A stretch of DNA of 64,000 bases from Thermomonas fusca DSM 15424. GTDB taxonomy: Bacteria > Pseudomonadota > Gammaproteobacteria > Xanthomonadales > Xanthomonadaceae. Shown here piece by piece: positions 26,590-36,067 of the stretch (position 1 is the stretch's first letter; each line of letters begins with the position of its first letter). A model generated the notes under the pieces. That model worked only from the letters and a program-made list of their open reading frames with translations. It was not told where the DNA came from and searched no databases. The stretch is taken from positions 62,001 through 126,000 of the forward strand of contig NZ_AUIV01000001.1 of the NCBI RefSeq assembly GCF_000423885.1. The letters run 5' to 3'. The translations under genes and the position numbers were made by a program.

Positions 26590-27156
26590 TTACTTGACCC
26601 GGCTGACGTATTCGCCGCTGCGGGTGTCGACCTTGATGATTTCATCCTGGGCGACGAACAGCGGCACGCGCACCACCGCTCCGGTTTCCAGGGTGGCCGG
26701 CTTGCCGCCGGTGCCGGCGGTATCGCCCTTCACGCCCGGGTCGGTCTCGACGATCTTCAGCTCGACGAAGTTCGGCGGGGTCACCTGGATCGGGTTGCCG
26801 TTGAACAGGGTGACCACGCAGTCTTCCTCGCCCTTCAGCCACTTGGCGGCATCGCCGACGCCGGCCTTGTCGGCCTGCACTTGCTCGAACGACTCCTGGT
26901 TCATGAAGTGCCAGTACTCGCCATCGGTGTACAGGTACTGCATGTCGGTATCGACCACGTCGGCGGCTTCCACCGAATCGGTGGACTTCATGGTGATTTC
27001 CTGCACGCGGCCGGTGCGGATCTGGCGGTAGCGCACGCGGGTGAACGCCTGGCCCTTGCCCGGCTTCACGTAATCGGTTTCGAAAATGACCGCGGGCTCG
27101 TTGTTGACCAGGATTTTCTGACCGGATTTGACGTCGTTCATGCCCAGGCTGGCCAT
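26590..27156 (-). CDS. efp: Elongation factor P
   Basis: The protein has 188 aa, the same as E. coli EF-P. It relieves ribosome stalling at polyproline. The three beta domains are intact. Lys34 in [11 protein letters not shown] is the position modified with (R)-beta-lysine by EpmA/EpmB, and the neighbouring Pro-Gly loop matches the beta-lysylated type. An AAGGAG stands 5 bases before the ATG (27162-27167). It is divergent from epmB, its modification gene, across about 90 bases, and it leads the run mtaD-ubiG-gph. Confidence 0.96.
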   Translation of the reverse strand: MASLGMNDVKSGQKILVNNEPAVIFETDYVKPGKGQAFTRVRYRQIRTGRVQEITMKSTDSVEAADVVDTDMQYLYTDGEYWHFMNQESFEQVQADKAGVGDAAKWLKGEEDCVVTLFNGNPIQVTPPNFVELKIVETDPGVKGDTAGTGGKPATLETGAVVRVPLFVAQDEIIKVDTRSGEYVSRVK

Positions 27157-27247
27157 GGGTACTCCTTGGGGCCACCCGGCAGGGCGGCTAGACTGTGGGT
27201 TTGGCGAGGATTCCGGTGTGGCCGGAATGGTTTTCTTGCAGCCCGAC

Positions 27248-28288
<1,041 letters not shown>

Positions 28289-28326
28289 TGTAGCCTGTCG
28301 GCAACGAACACCGCAAGATCCTCCGC

Positions 28327-30426
28327 ATGGCCACAGGCAAAGACATTGCGCTGCGACTGATGCTCGTGGCCGATCTGGTCAACGAGGCCGAGGCCCTCGT
28401 CAGCCGTTTGCGCAACGCCGGCACCGCGGTGCGCCCGCTGCGCCCGGAATCGCTGGATGAAATGGTCGAGATGCTGGCCGCGCAGCCGGTCGACATGGTG
28501 CTGGCCGACTACGCCTCCAGCCTGCTGCCGTTCGAACAGGTGGCCAAGGCGGTGATCGGTTGCGGCCGCGACGTGCCGCTGCTGGCCACGCTGGACGGCG
28601 TCAGCGACGACATCCTGGAGAACGTGCAGGCGCTGGGCGCGCAGGCGGTGGCCCTGCGCGATCGCCCGCAGCAGTTCCTGAAGACCGTGCAGACCGAATG
28701 GCAGGCGCTGGAGGCCCGCCGCACCCAGCGCCGGCTGGAAGCGCAGATGCGCGAGACCCAGCGCCGCTGCGACATGCTGATCGATTCCTCGCGCGAGCCC
28801 ATCGCCTACATCCACGAAGGCATGCACATCCGCGCCAACCAGGCGTATCTGGAGATGTTCGGCTTCGCGTCGTTCGAGGACATCGAAGGGATGTCGCTGC
28901 TGGACCTGGTGGCCTCTGGCGATGTCACCGCGTTCAAGGCGCTGCTCAAGAGCCTGTCCAAGGGCGAGGAAGCGCCGCCGCGCTACGAGCTGACCGCGCA
29001 CGACGCCGACGGCAACGAATTCCCGGCGGTGATGGAGTTCACCGCCGCGCGGTACCAGGGCGAAGCCTGCCAACAGGTGATCTTCCGCCACCAGGCCGCC
29101 GAGGTGGACCCGGAGCTGGCGCGCGAGGTCGAGGAACTGCGCCAGCGCGACCAGAGCACCGGCCTGCTCAACCGCCCCACCTTCCTGCGCGTGCTGGAAG
29201 ACGCAGTGGCCGAAACCGCCCAGCAGCGCGCCCAGTACGGCCTGCTGCTGCTGGAACCGGACAACTACCAGCGCATCCTGCAGGAAATCGGCCTGGACAG
29301 CGCCGACGACCTGCTGGCGGCGATCGCCGACTGCATCCGCCAGGAAGTCGGCGAACAGCTGGCCGACGGCAGCGCCCACGCGGCGCGCTTCAGCGAACAC
29401 AGCTTCGCGGTGCTGGCCCGCGGCGACCACGCGCGCACCGCCGCGCTGGCCGAGCGCATCATCGGCGCGTTCGCGGCGCGGTTGTTCGAGGTCGGCGGCA
29501 GCTCCAGCACCATCACCGCCAGCATCGGCGGCGTGCAGATCGGCGAGAAGATCGCCAGCGTCACCCAGGTGCTGGCCAAGGCCAGCCAGTGCCTGCAGTC
29601 GTCGCTGAGCGTGGGCGGCAACCATTCCGAGGTGTTCGACCCCAGCGCCACCGATCGCGCCGAGGAGGAGCGCGTCCAGGCGTGGGTGGAGCGCCTGCAC
29701 GACGCACTGGCCAACGACCGTTTCCTGCTGCACTACCAGCCGATCATCCACCTGCTGGGCGAACCGCGAGCGATGTATGAAAGCTACCTGCGGCTGGAAT
29801 CGGGCACCGGCGAAACCATCACCCCGATGAACTTCCTGCCGATCGCCGAAGAACATGGCCTGATGGGGCAGATCGATCGCTGGGTGATCGGCCACGCCGT
29901 CTCGGTGCTGGGCGCGCGCGCGCGCGCCAACAAGCCGGTGACCCTGCTGGTGAAGATCACCCAGGCTTCGCTGCAGGACCCGGACCTGCCCGCCTACATC
30001 GGCGAACAGCTGGCCACGCACGGCGTCGGTGGCGATGCGCTGCTGCTGCAGCTGCCGGAGTCGAAGGTATTCATCAACCTGCGTGCCACCCAGGATTTCG
30101 CCGCCGCGATCGGCAAGCTGGGCTGCAAGTTGGTGCTGGAACAGTTCGGCGCCGGCCTGGATTCGTTCCAGCTGCTGTCCCACTTCACGCCGGGCTTCGT
30201 CAAGATCGACCGCAGCTTCATGGAAGACCTGTCGAAGCACCAGGCCAACCAAAACCGGGTGCGCGAACTGGCGGAGAAGGCGCGCGAGCTGGGCATCCAG
30301 AGCATCGCCGAGTTCGTGCAGGACGCGGCCAGCATGAGCATCCTGTTCTCGCAGGGCATCGACTACGTCGAAGGCAACTTCCTGGCCATTGCCGGCCCTG
30401 ACATGAACTACGAGTTCGACGCCTGA
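28327..30426 (+). CDS. fimX: FimX-type c-di-GMP receptor (REC-PAS-degenerate GGDEF-degenerate EAL)
   Basis: The protein has 699 aa, near the 690 of FimX from Pseudomonas and Xanthomonas. Layout: REC-like (about 1-130), helix, PAS (about 155-270), GGDEF-like (about 280-430), EAL-like (about 450-695). The GGDEF signature is replaced by SEHSF, and the EAL signature by ESYLR, so neither synthesis nor hydrolysis of c-di-GMP is expected. This is the hallmark of FimX, which binds c-di-GMP in the EAL pocket and works with PilZ and PilB in type IV pilus assembly and twitching. It is preceded at 38 bases by epmB. Confidence 0.85.
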   Translation: MATGKDIALRLMLVADLVNEAEALVSRLRNAGTAVRPLRPESLDEMVEMLAAQPVDMVLADYASSLLPFEQVAKAVIGCGRDVPLLATLDGVSDDILENVQALGAQAVALRDRPQQFLKTVQTEWQALEARRTQRRLEAQMRETQRRCDMLIDSSREPIAYIHEGMHIRANQAYLEMFGFASFEDIEGMSLLDLVASGDVTAFKALLKSLSKGEEAPPRYELTAHDADGNEFPAVMEFTAARYQGEACQQVIFRHQAAEVDPELAREVEELRQRDQSTGLLNRPTFLRVLEDAVAETAQQRAQYGLLLLEPDNYQRILQEIGLDSADDLLAAIADCIRQEVGEQLADGSAHAARFSEHSFAVLARGDHARTAALAERIIGAFAARLFEVGGSSSTITASIGGVQIGEKIASVTQVLAKASQCLQSSLSVGGNHSEVFDPSATDRAEEERVQAWVERLHDALANDRFLLHYQPIIHLLGEPRAMYESYLRLESGTGETITPMNFLPIAEEHGLMGQIDRWVIGHAVSVLGARARANKPVTLLVKITQASLQDPDLPAYIGEQLATHGVGGDALLLQLPESKVFINLRATQDFAAAIGKLGCKLVLEQFGAGLDSFQLLSHFTPGFVKIDRSFMEDLSKHQANQNRVRELAEKARELGIQSIAEFVQDAASMSILFSQGIDYVEGNFLAIAGPDMNYEFDA

Positions 30427-30434
30427 TACGACGA

Positions 30435-30454
30435 AGCCCGCCGGGCGGCGGGCT
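30435..30454. terminator. Hairpin between fimX and htpX
   Basis: AGCCCGCC and GGCGGGCT pair perfectly over 8 bases around GGGC, 8 bases after fimX. No U-run. It lies between convergent genes. Confidence 0.5.
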
Positions 30455-30481
30455 CCGTGCGTTGCTTGCGGATTCCGGAGA

Positions 30482-31339
30482 TCAGCCGACCTGGCGCAGC
30501 GCCGCGATGCGTTCCTCCAGCGGCGGATGGCTGCGCAGCAGGCCGCTCATGCCGCCACTGATACCGAACGCCGCCACCTGCTTGGGCAGGGTGCTGGCGC
30601 CGTGGGTCTGCGCCAGCCGCTCCAGCGCGGCGATCATCTTGTTGCGGCCGGCCAGCGACGCACCGCCGGCATCGGCGCGGAATTCGCGATGGCGCGAGAA
30701 CCACATCGCGATCATCGAGGCGAACAGCCCGAACACCATCTCCAGCACGAACACGATGATGTAGTAGCCGAAGCCCGGCGCATCGCTGTCGCGGTTGCCG
30801 CTGATCGCGCCGTCCACCACCCGGCCGACCACGCGGGCCAGCACGATCACGAAGGTGTTGAGCACGCCCTGCAGCAGCGCCATGGTCACCATGTCGCCGT
30901 TGGCGACGTGGCTGACCTCGTGCGCCAGCACCGCCTCGGCCTCGTCGCGGTTCATCGCCCGCAGCAGGCCGGTGGACACCGCCACCAGCGCGTTGTTGCG
31001 GTTGGCGCCGGTGGCGAAGGCGTTGATCTCGGGGGCGTCGTAGATCGCCACCTCGGGCATGCCGATGCCGGCCGCCTCGGCCTGCCGGCGCACGGTGGAC
31101 AGCAGCCACTGCTCGGCCTCGTTGCGCGGCTGCTCGATGACGTGGGCACCGGTGCTGCGCTTGGCCATCCACTTCGACAGCAGCAGCGAGATGATCGAGC
31201 CGCCGAAACCGAACAGCGCGGCCATGATCAGCAGGCCCCCGAACTGGTTGGGGTTCACCCCGAGCACGGACATCACGATGCTGACCAGTGCCAGTACCGC
31301 CAGGTTGGTCGCCAGGAAGAGGAAGACGCGATTGAACAT
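30482..31339 (-). CDS. htpX: Membrane protease HtpX
   Basis: The protein has 285 aa and is an M48 zinc protease of the inner membrane that degrades damaged membrane proteins. Two N-terminal membrane helices ([40 protein letters not shown]) precede the zinc motif [14 protein letters not shown]. Two further helices ([37 protein letters not shown]) precede the Glu of [13 protein letters not shown]. Length and order match HtpX. It starts at [10 protein letters not shown] and is divergent from gluQ with about 90 bases between. Confidence 0.95.
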   Translation of the reverse strand: MFNRVFLFLATNLAVLALVSIVMSVLGVNPNQFGGLLIMAALFGFGGSIISLLLSKWMAKRSTGAHVIEQPRNEAEQWLLSTVRRQAEAAGIGMPEVAIYDAPEINAFATGANRNNALVAVSTGLLRAMNRDEAEAVLAHEVSHVANGDMVTMALLQGVLNTFVIVLARVVGRVVDGAISGNRDSDAPGFGYYIIVFVLEMVFGLFASMIAMWFSRHREFRADAGGASLAGRNKMIAALERLAQTHGASTLPKQVAAFGISGGMSGLLRSHPPLEERIAALRQVG

Positions 31340-31427
31340 GGATAATCCGGTCCTTCCGCGCCCGATGCGCGGCTTCACCCGGTAGTGTGGCCGATCACGT
31401 GCGAAATCAATACGCCGACCTGAACCC

Positions 31428-32336
31428 ATGACCGGGCCACGCTACCGCGGCCGCTTCGCCCCGTCCCCCAGCGGGCCGCTGCACGCCGGATCGATGTTGG
31501 CCGCGCTGGGCAGCTGGCTGCTGGCGCGGCGGGCCGGTGGGGATTGGCTGGTGCGGATCGAGGACATCGACCCGCCGCGTGAAGTGGCCGGGGCAGCGCA
31601 GGCGCAGCTGGACACACTGGCGGCGTTCGGCCTGCACCACGATGGCGCGATCGAATACCAGAGCCGTCGCGGCCACCTCTACCAGGCCGCGCTGGAGCGC
31701 CTGCTGGCGGATGGCTCGGCGTTCGAATGCCATTGCAGCCGCAGCGAACTGGCCTCTTCCGGCGGCATCCATCGCCGCTGCGTCACCCGCCGCCCGCGCC
31801 CGGACCCTGCCATCCGTCTGCGCGTGGCCGACGGCTGCAGCATTGCGTTCGACGACGCCGTGCACGGGCGCGTCGCCCAACGCGTGGACCTGGAGGTGGG
31901 CGACTTCGTCCTGCGCCGCAGCGACGGCCTGTGGGCCTACCAGCTTGCAGTGGTGGTGGACGATGCCGACCAGGGCATCACCGACGTGGTGCGCGGCGCC
32001 GACCTGCTGGACTCGACCCCGCGGCAACTCCTGCTGCAGCGGGCGCTGGGGCTGCCAACGCCGCGCCATGCCCACCTGCCGCTGCTGCTGGGTGCCGACG
32101 GTCGCAAGCTGTCGAAGTCGGAAGCGGCGCTGCCGGTGTCCGCCGACGCCCCGCTGGCGACCCTGCAGATGCTCTGGGACTGCCTCGGCCAGGCGCCGCT
32201 TGCAGGCAGCGGAGCGCACGGCGCGACTGAATTCCTGCGCGCGGCCGTGGCCGGATTCCGGCTGGATCGCGTTCCTCTCCGGGCCCGGCACGTTTGCGCC
32301 GCAGCGCACAACGCAAACGCCACCTGCCGTGCCTAG
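31428..32336 (+). CDS. gluQ: Glutamyl-Q tRNA(Asp) synthetase
   Basis: The protein has 302 aa. It ligates glutamate to queuosine at position 34 of tRNA-Asp and lacks the anticodon-binding domain of full GluRS. The HIGH-like motif is [14 protein letters not shown] and the KMSKS-like motif is DGRKLSKSE. The zinc knuckle ECHCSRSEL then HRRC is present. In E. coli it is downstream of dksA; here it is about 10 kb from dksA and instead precedes phaB. It is divergent from htpX. Confidence 0.93.
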   Translation: MTGPRYRGRFAPSPSGPLHAGSMLAALGSWLLARRAGGDWLVRIEDIDPPREVAGAAQAQLDTLAAFGLHHDGAIEYQSRRGHLYQAALERLLADGSAFECHCSRSELASSGGIHRRCVTRRPRPDPAIRLRVADGCSIAFDDAVHGRVAQRVDLEVGDFVLRRSDGLWAYQLAVVVDDADQGITDVVRGADLLDSTPRQLLLQRALGLPTPRHAHLPLLLGADGRKLSKSEAALPVSADAPLATLQMLWDCLGQAPLAGSGAHGATEFLRAAVAGFRLDRVPLRARHVCAAAHNANATCRA

Positions 32337-32366
32337 AATCGAGACAACCACCTTCCCGTCATTCAC

Positions 32367-32372
32367 AAGGAG
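32367..32372 (+). promoter_or_regulatory. Strong RBS of phaB
   Basis: AAGGAG lies 6 bases before the ATG at 32379. Confidence 0.7.
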
Positions 32373-32378
32373 CTGTAC

Positions 32379-33119
32379 ATGACTTCCAGGGTTGCACTGG
32401 TCACCGGCGGCACCGGCGGCATCGGCACCGCCATCGTCAAGCGCCTGGCCAACATGGGGCACAGGGTCGCCACCAACTACCGCAACGAGGAGAAGGCGCG
32501 CGCCTGGCAGGAAAAGATGAAGGCCGAGGGCTTCGACGTCGCCATCGTGAAAGGCGACGTCACCTCGCCACAGGAGGCGGAAGCGATGGTGCGCGAGGTT
32601 GAAGCGATGCTTGGCCCGATCGACATCCTGGTCAACAACGCCGGCATCACCCGCGACGGCACCTTCCACCGGATGAAGGCCGACCAGTGGACGGACGTGA
32701 TCAACACCAACCTCAATTCCTGCTTCAACGTCACCCGCCCGGTGATCGAGGGCATGCGCGAGCGCAAGTGGGGCCGGATCATCCAGATCAGCTCGATCAA
32801 CGGCCTCAAGGGCCAGTACGGCCAGGCAAACTACGCCGCGGCGAAGGCCGGCATGCACGGTTTCACCATTTCGCTGGCGCGCGAGAACGCGAAGAACGGC
32901 ATCACCGTGAACACCATCTGCCCCGGCTACATCGCCACCGACATGGTGATGGCGGTGCCGGAAGAGGTGCGCGCCAAGATCGTCGCCGACATCCCCACCG
33001 GCCGCCTCGGCACGCCGGAAGAGATCGCCTACGGCGTCGGCTTCCTCGCCGACGAACAGGCCGGCTGGATCACCGGCAGCAACCTCGACATCAACGGCGG
33101 CCACCACATGGGCTGGTGA
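32379..33119 (+). CDS. phaB: Acetoacetyl-CoA reductase (PhaB/PhbB)
   Basis: The protein has 246 aa. It is a short-chain dehydrogenase that reduces acetoacetyl-CoA to (R)-3-hydroxybutyryl-CoA with NADPH for PHB synthesis. The cofactor motif is TGGTGGIG, with NNAG (VNNAGITRD), Ser in ISSINGLKGQYGQ and Y-x3-K in NYAAAKAG. The C-terminus GWITGSNLDINGGHHMGW is specific to PhaB rather than FabG. No phaA or phaC is near; the regulator phaR is at 10182. A strong AAGGAG precedes it. Confidence 0.9.
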   Translation: MTSRVALVTGGTGGIGTAIVKRLANMGHRVATNYRNEEKARAWQEKMKAEGFDVAIVKGDVTSPQEAEAMVREVEAMLGPIDILVNNAGITRDGTFHRMKADQWTDVINTNLNSCFNVTRPVIEGMRERKWGRIIQISSINGLKGQYGQANYAAAKAGMHGFTISLARENAKNGITVNTICPGYIATDMVMAVPEEVRAKIVADIPTGRLGTPEEIAYGVGFLADEQAGWITGSNLDINGGHHMGW

Positions 33120-33134
33120 TGCCACGCCGGCCCG

Positions 33135-33176
33135 CACCGGCGCGTGCTTCCACGCACAGGAAGCAATGCGCCGGTG
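33135..33176 (+). terminator. Long hairpin after phaB
   Basis: Arms 33135-33151 and 33159-33176 pair over 16 bases with one small interruption around a 7-base loop, beginning 15 bases after phaB. No U-run follows. Confidence 0.5.
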
Positions 33177-33245
33177 GTTACGCGAGACCGGCCGCTATGC
33201 CACCATCCACGGGTTCCATTTCCACTCGATCCTTCCGGAGACGCC

Positions 33246-33701
33246 ATGTCCAATCCCGATCCCAACGGCAAGCCTGACGCGGCCCGTTCCTCCAACGCCG
33301 GGCGCTACCTGTTCCTGCTGATCCTCGGCCTGGTGGTTGGCGCGATCGCCACGGTCATGGCGATGCGTGCGCTGGACGCACGCAAGGATCATTTCCCCGA
33401 CTCGCTGATGGAAGTCCAGGGCTGGCACATGGGCCAGCTGAAGACAGCGATGGAGCAGAACCGCTGCGGGGCTACCGACGTGCTGCCGCACCTGCAGACC
33501 CTGCGGATGCTCGGCAACGACCTGGAGCCGGCGTTCCCCGACCTGCGCGACGACGAGCGCTTCCGCACCGCCGCCGCGGCGATGCGCGCGGCCACCGACA
33601 AGGCGATCACCGCGCCGCCGCTCAGCTGCGGAAGCCTGGCCGCCACCATGAAGTCGCTCGGCGACTCCTGCAAGGCCTGCCATCGCGACTTCCGCGGCTG
33701 A
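33246..33701 (+). CDS. Membrane-anchored cytochrome c'-like protein
   Basis: The protein has 151 aa. One N-terminal membrane segment (YLFLLILGLVVGAIATVMAM, residues about 21-40) has no obvious cleavage site. A helical domain follows and ends CKACHRDFRG, a C-x-x-C-H haem-c motif ten residues from the C-terminus. Haem at the extreme C-terminus after a four-helix domain is the pattern of class II cytochromes (c', c556). It is therefore likely a periplasm-facing anchored monohaem cytochrome. The other two Cys (NRCGA, LSCGS) have no assigned role. A GGAG stands upstream of the start. Confidence 0.75.
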   Translation: MSNPDPNGKPDAARSSNAGRYLFLLILGLVVGAIATVMAMRALDARKDHFPDSLMEVQGWHMGQLKTAMEQNRCGATDVLPHLQTLRMLGNDLEPAFPDLRDDERFRTAAAAMRAATDKAITAPPLSCGSLAATMKSLGDSCKACHRDFRG

Positions 33702-33729
33702 GCCCGCCGCGCCCGCAGCAGCCGTGCAG

Positions 33730-33760
33730 GAAGGCCGCCTCCGGGCGGCCTTCTCCTTTC
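33730..33760 (+). terminator. Rho-independent terminator after the cytochrome gene
   Basis: GAAGGCCGCC, loop TCCG, GGCGGCCTTC, then TCCTTT: a perfect 10-bp stem with a short U-rich tail, 28 bases past the stop. Confidence 0.75.
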
Positions 33761-33943
33761 AGGGCGTCGGGATGGCCAGTGGCCGACACGGCTTGCCGAT
33801 CCCGCGCCTTCACCCCGCCTCCACTGCGGTGAACAATCGCTGAGCGCGCGCGCCCGCATCCGGCCGATGTCGGTCGCCGTTCATGCGCGGCGGCACAGGA
33901 TCGGGGCATCACGGCATTCCCCGCGCACTGAAGGAGACAGAAC

Positions 33944-34408
33944 ATGGCTGTTCGCATCCACACCATCCTGGGTACCACCGCGCTCGCACTGGCCCTGGCC
34001 GCCGCTACCGGCTGCGCCAGCACCAACCCGACCTACGGCTCCGGCTATGCCGGCAGCTCCGGCTACGACAGCACCTGCGGCAACTGCGGCACCGTGACCC
34101 AGATCACCGTCGGCGGGGCATCCGGCACTGCAGGTGCGCTCATCGGCGGCCTGATCGGCGCGGTGGCCGGCCATGAGGTCTCCGCCCAGACCGGCGGCAG
34201 CAAGGGCAACCAGAACATCTCCACCGTGGCCGGCGCGGCTGCGGGCGCCGCGGCAGGCAGCGCCATCCAGAAGAACCGCAGCGAGGGCTACACCGTCCAT
34301 GTGCGGATGGATGACGGTCGCACGGTGAAGGTCACCCAGTCGAACGTCTCCGGTTTCCGCGAAGGCTCGCGGGTGCGCATCGACAACGGCCAAGCCTACC
34401 TGCGCTGA
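33944..34408 (+). CDS. Glycine-zipper 2TM lipoprotein (SlyB-like)
   Basis: The protein has 154 aa. The signal peptide ends ALAAATGC-A, a lipobox, so the mature N-terminal Cys is probably lipid-modified and outer-membrane bound. The glycine-zipper region GGASGTAGALIGGLIGAVAG and VAGAAAGAAAGSAIQKN matches SlyB/Pcp. The C-terminal TVHVRMDDGRTVKVTQSN and GSRVRIDNGQAYL is the beta-rich end usual in SlyB. A strong AAGGAG stands upstream. It is one of three glycine-zipper envelope proteins in the window. Confidence 0.87.
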   Translation: MAVRIHTILGTTALALALAAATGCASTNPTYGSGYAGSSGYDSTCGNCGTVTQITVGGASGTAGALIGGLIGAVAGHEVSAQTGGSKGNQNISTVAGAAAGAAAGSAIQKNRSEGYTVHVRMDDGRTVKVTQSNVSGFREGSRVRIDNGQAYLR

Positions 34409-34440
34409 CCAGCCGGGCGCTTCGCGCGCCGCCCTTCCCC

Positions 34441-34465
34441 GAACGGCCCGCAGTGCGGGCCGTTC
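34441..34465 (+). terminator. Hairpin after the SlyB-like gene
   Basis: GAACGGCCCGC and GCGGGCCGTTC pair perfectly over 11 bases around AGT, 32 bases past the stop. Confidence 0.6.
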
Positions 34466-34510
34466 GCATGCCTGCTGGCACAATGTCCCGCCACCCCGTC
34501 GCGAGCCGCC

Positions 34511-35011
34511 ATGGACCTCACCACGATTTACTACCTGATCGCCGCGTTGCTGGTGCTGATCGGACTGCTGGGCACCGTGCTGCCGATCCTGCCCGGCGTG
34601 CCGCTGATGTTCGCCGGCATGCTGCTGGCGGCGTGGGCGGGTGATTTCCAGCACATCGGTGCGGCGACCTTGGTCGTACTGGCGGTGCTGACCCTGGTGT
34701 CACTGGCGGTGGACTTCTGGGCCACCGCGCACGGCGCCAAGCGCGTCGGCGCCAGCCGGTTGGCGATGCTCGGCGCCGTCATCGGCACGGTGGTCGGGCT
34801 GCTGTTCGGCCTGCCCGGTTTGCTGTTCGGCCCGTTCGTCGGCGCGCTGGCCGGCGAGCTGCTGCACCACCGCAGTCTGCATCCACATCGGGTTGGGCAC
34901 GCGACCAAGGTCGGCGCCGGCACTTGGGTCGGCCTGCTGCTCGGTACTGCGCTCAAGCTTGCGCTGGCCTTCGCCATGCTGGGGCTGTTCGCGCTGGCGT
35001 GGTGGCTGTAG
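34511..35011 (+). CDS. DUF456 family membrane protein
   Basis: The protein has 166 aa, nearly all hydrophobic, with about five membrane segments: LIAALLVLIGLLGTVLPILP, AATLVVLAVLTLVSLAVDFW, LGAVIGTVVGLLFGLPGLLF and two at the C-terminus. The PGVPLMFAGMLLAAW and VGLLFGLPGLLFGPFVGALAGE glycine motifs are those of DUF456. The family has no established function; the repeated G-x3-G pattern suggests tight helix packing. It is flanked by terminator-like hairpins upstream and a convergent M48 protease downstream. Confidence 0.87.
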   Translation: MDLTTIYYLIAALLVLIGLLGTVLPILPGVPLMFAGMLLAAWAGDFQHIGAATLVVLAVLTLVSLAVDFWATAHGAKRVGASRLAMLGAVIGTVVGLLFGLPGLLFGPFVGALAGELLHHRSLHPHRVGHATKVGAGTWVGLLLGTALKLALAFAMLGLFALAWWL

Positions 35012-35117
35012 ACGCGCCACGCAGAGCGCCGCATCGCTCCCGTGCCGAAGCAACCGAAAAGCAGGCGGGCGGCTGCGGCGCGCCGTTCCTGGCACCTCAC
35101 CGCAGCGCGATGTCAGC

Positions 35118-35993
35118 TCAACCCTGCGCGGCGCTTTCGCAGAACTTCGCCCGATACTGCAGCGCCTTCGGCATCAGTTTTTCCAGCTCGCTGATCCGGG
35201 TACCGGCGCTGGGATGGGTGGAGGCGAATTCCGGCGGCGCGCCGCCCCCCGAATTCTTGTCCATGCGCTCCCACAGTGGCACCGATTCGCGCGGATCGAA
35301 ACAGGCCGCCGCCGCCAACATCAGGCCCAGCTCGTCGGCCTGGGTCTCCTGGCTGCGCGCATACGGCAGCGCGCTGCCGTAGCCATAGGCCTGCATCACC
35401 GTCTGCATCGTGCCCTGGTCCATGCCGCTGGCGGCGCCGGCCATCTGCCCCAATTGCTCCAGCTTGCCGCGGGTCATCCGCTGCGCGCCGTGGCGCAGCA
35501 GCGCATGGGCGATTTCATGCCCCATCACCACGGCCATCGCATCAGCGTTCTGCGCCACCGGCAGCAGGCCGGTGTAGACCGCCATCTTGCCGCCCGGCAG
35601 GCAGAACGCGTTGACCTGGTCCGACTGCAGCACGCTGACCTTCCAGTCGAAGGATTTTTCGATATGGCTGGCCTGCAGCCCGTGTTCGGCGGCCAGCGCG
35701 TCCGACACCGGCGGGATCTTGGCGATCAGCCGCTGCGCGATGGCGCCAACCTGCCGCGATACCTGCGCGTCCGCCGGCAGCGGACGCTCCTGCTGCAGCA
35801 CCTGCTGGTAGGCCTGCAAGCCCAGCGCGGTTTCCTGTTCGGGCGAGATGCTCCTGTCGATCACCACAGCCTGCCCGGTCAGCGGGTCGATGCTGCGATT
35901 GGAGAACCAGTAATAGGCCGCATAGCCGGCAAACAACACCAGCACCCAGATGCGCAGGCCGCCCCTGCGGGTTCCAACCGGATTGCGATTCAT
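35118..35993 (-). CDS. M48-family metalloprotease (BepA/LoiP-like, single-pass)
   Basis: The protein has 291 aa. One N-terminal membrane/signal segment (IWVLVLFAGYAAYYWF) leads to a periplasmic M48 domain with the zinc motif VVMGHEIAHALLRHGAQRM and the third ligand Glu in SQETQADELGLMLAAAA. The region VNAFCLPGGKMAVYTGLLPV is typical of the YcaL/LoiP group of outer-membrane quality-control proteases. It lacks the TPR domain of BepA. The start is supported by GGAGG 9 bases upstream. It lies 74 bases from the FGE-type gene on the same strand. Confidence 0.88.
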   Translation of the reverse strand: MNRNPVGTRRGGLRIWVLVLFAGYAAYYWFSNRSIDPLTGQAVVIDRSISPEQETALGLQAYQQVLQQERPLPADAQVSRQVGAIAQRLIAKIPPVSDALAAEHGLQASHIEKSFDWKVSVLQSDQVNAFCLPGGKMAVYTGLLPVAQNADAMAVVMGHEIAHALLRHGAQRMTRGKLEQLGQMAGAASGMDQGTMQTVMQAYGYGSALPYARSQETQADELGLMLAAAACFDPRESVPLWERMDKNSGGGAPPEFASTHPSAGTRISELEKLMPKALQYRAKFCESAAQG

Positions 35994-36067
35994 CGTGTCC
36001 TCCGAGCCCGCCATGGGCATGCGTAAAAGACTAGCCTGCAACACTCAACGCCGCGTGAGCGCCGGCC

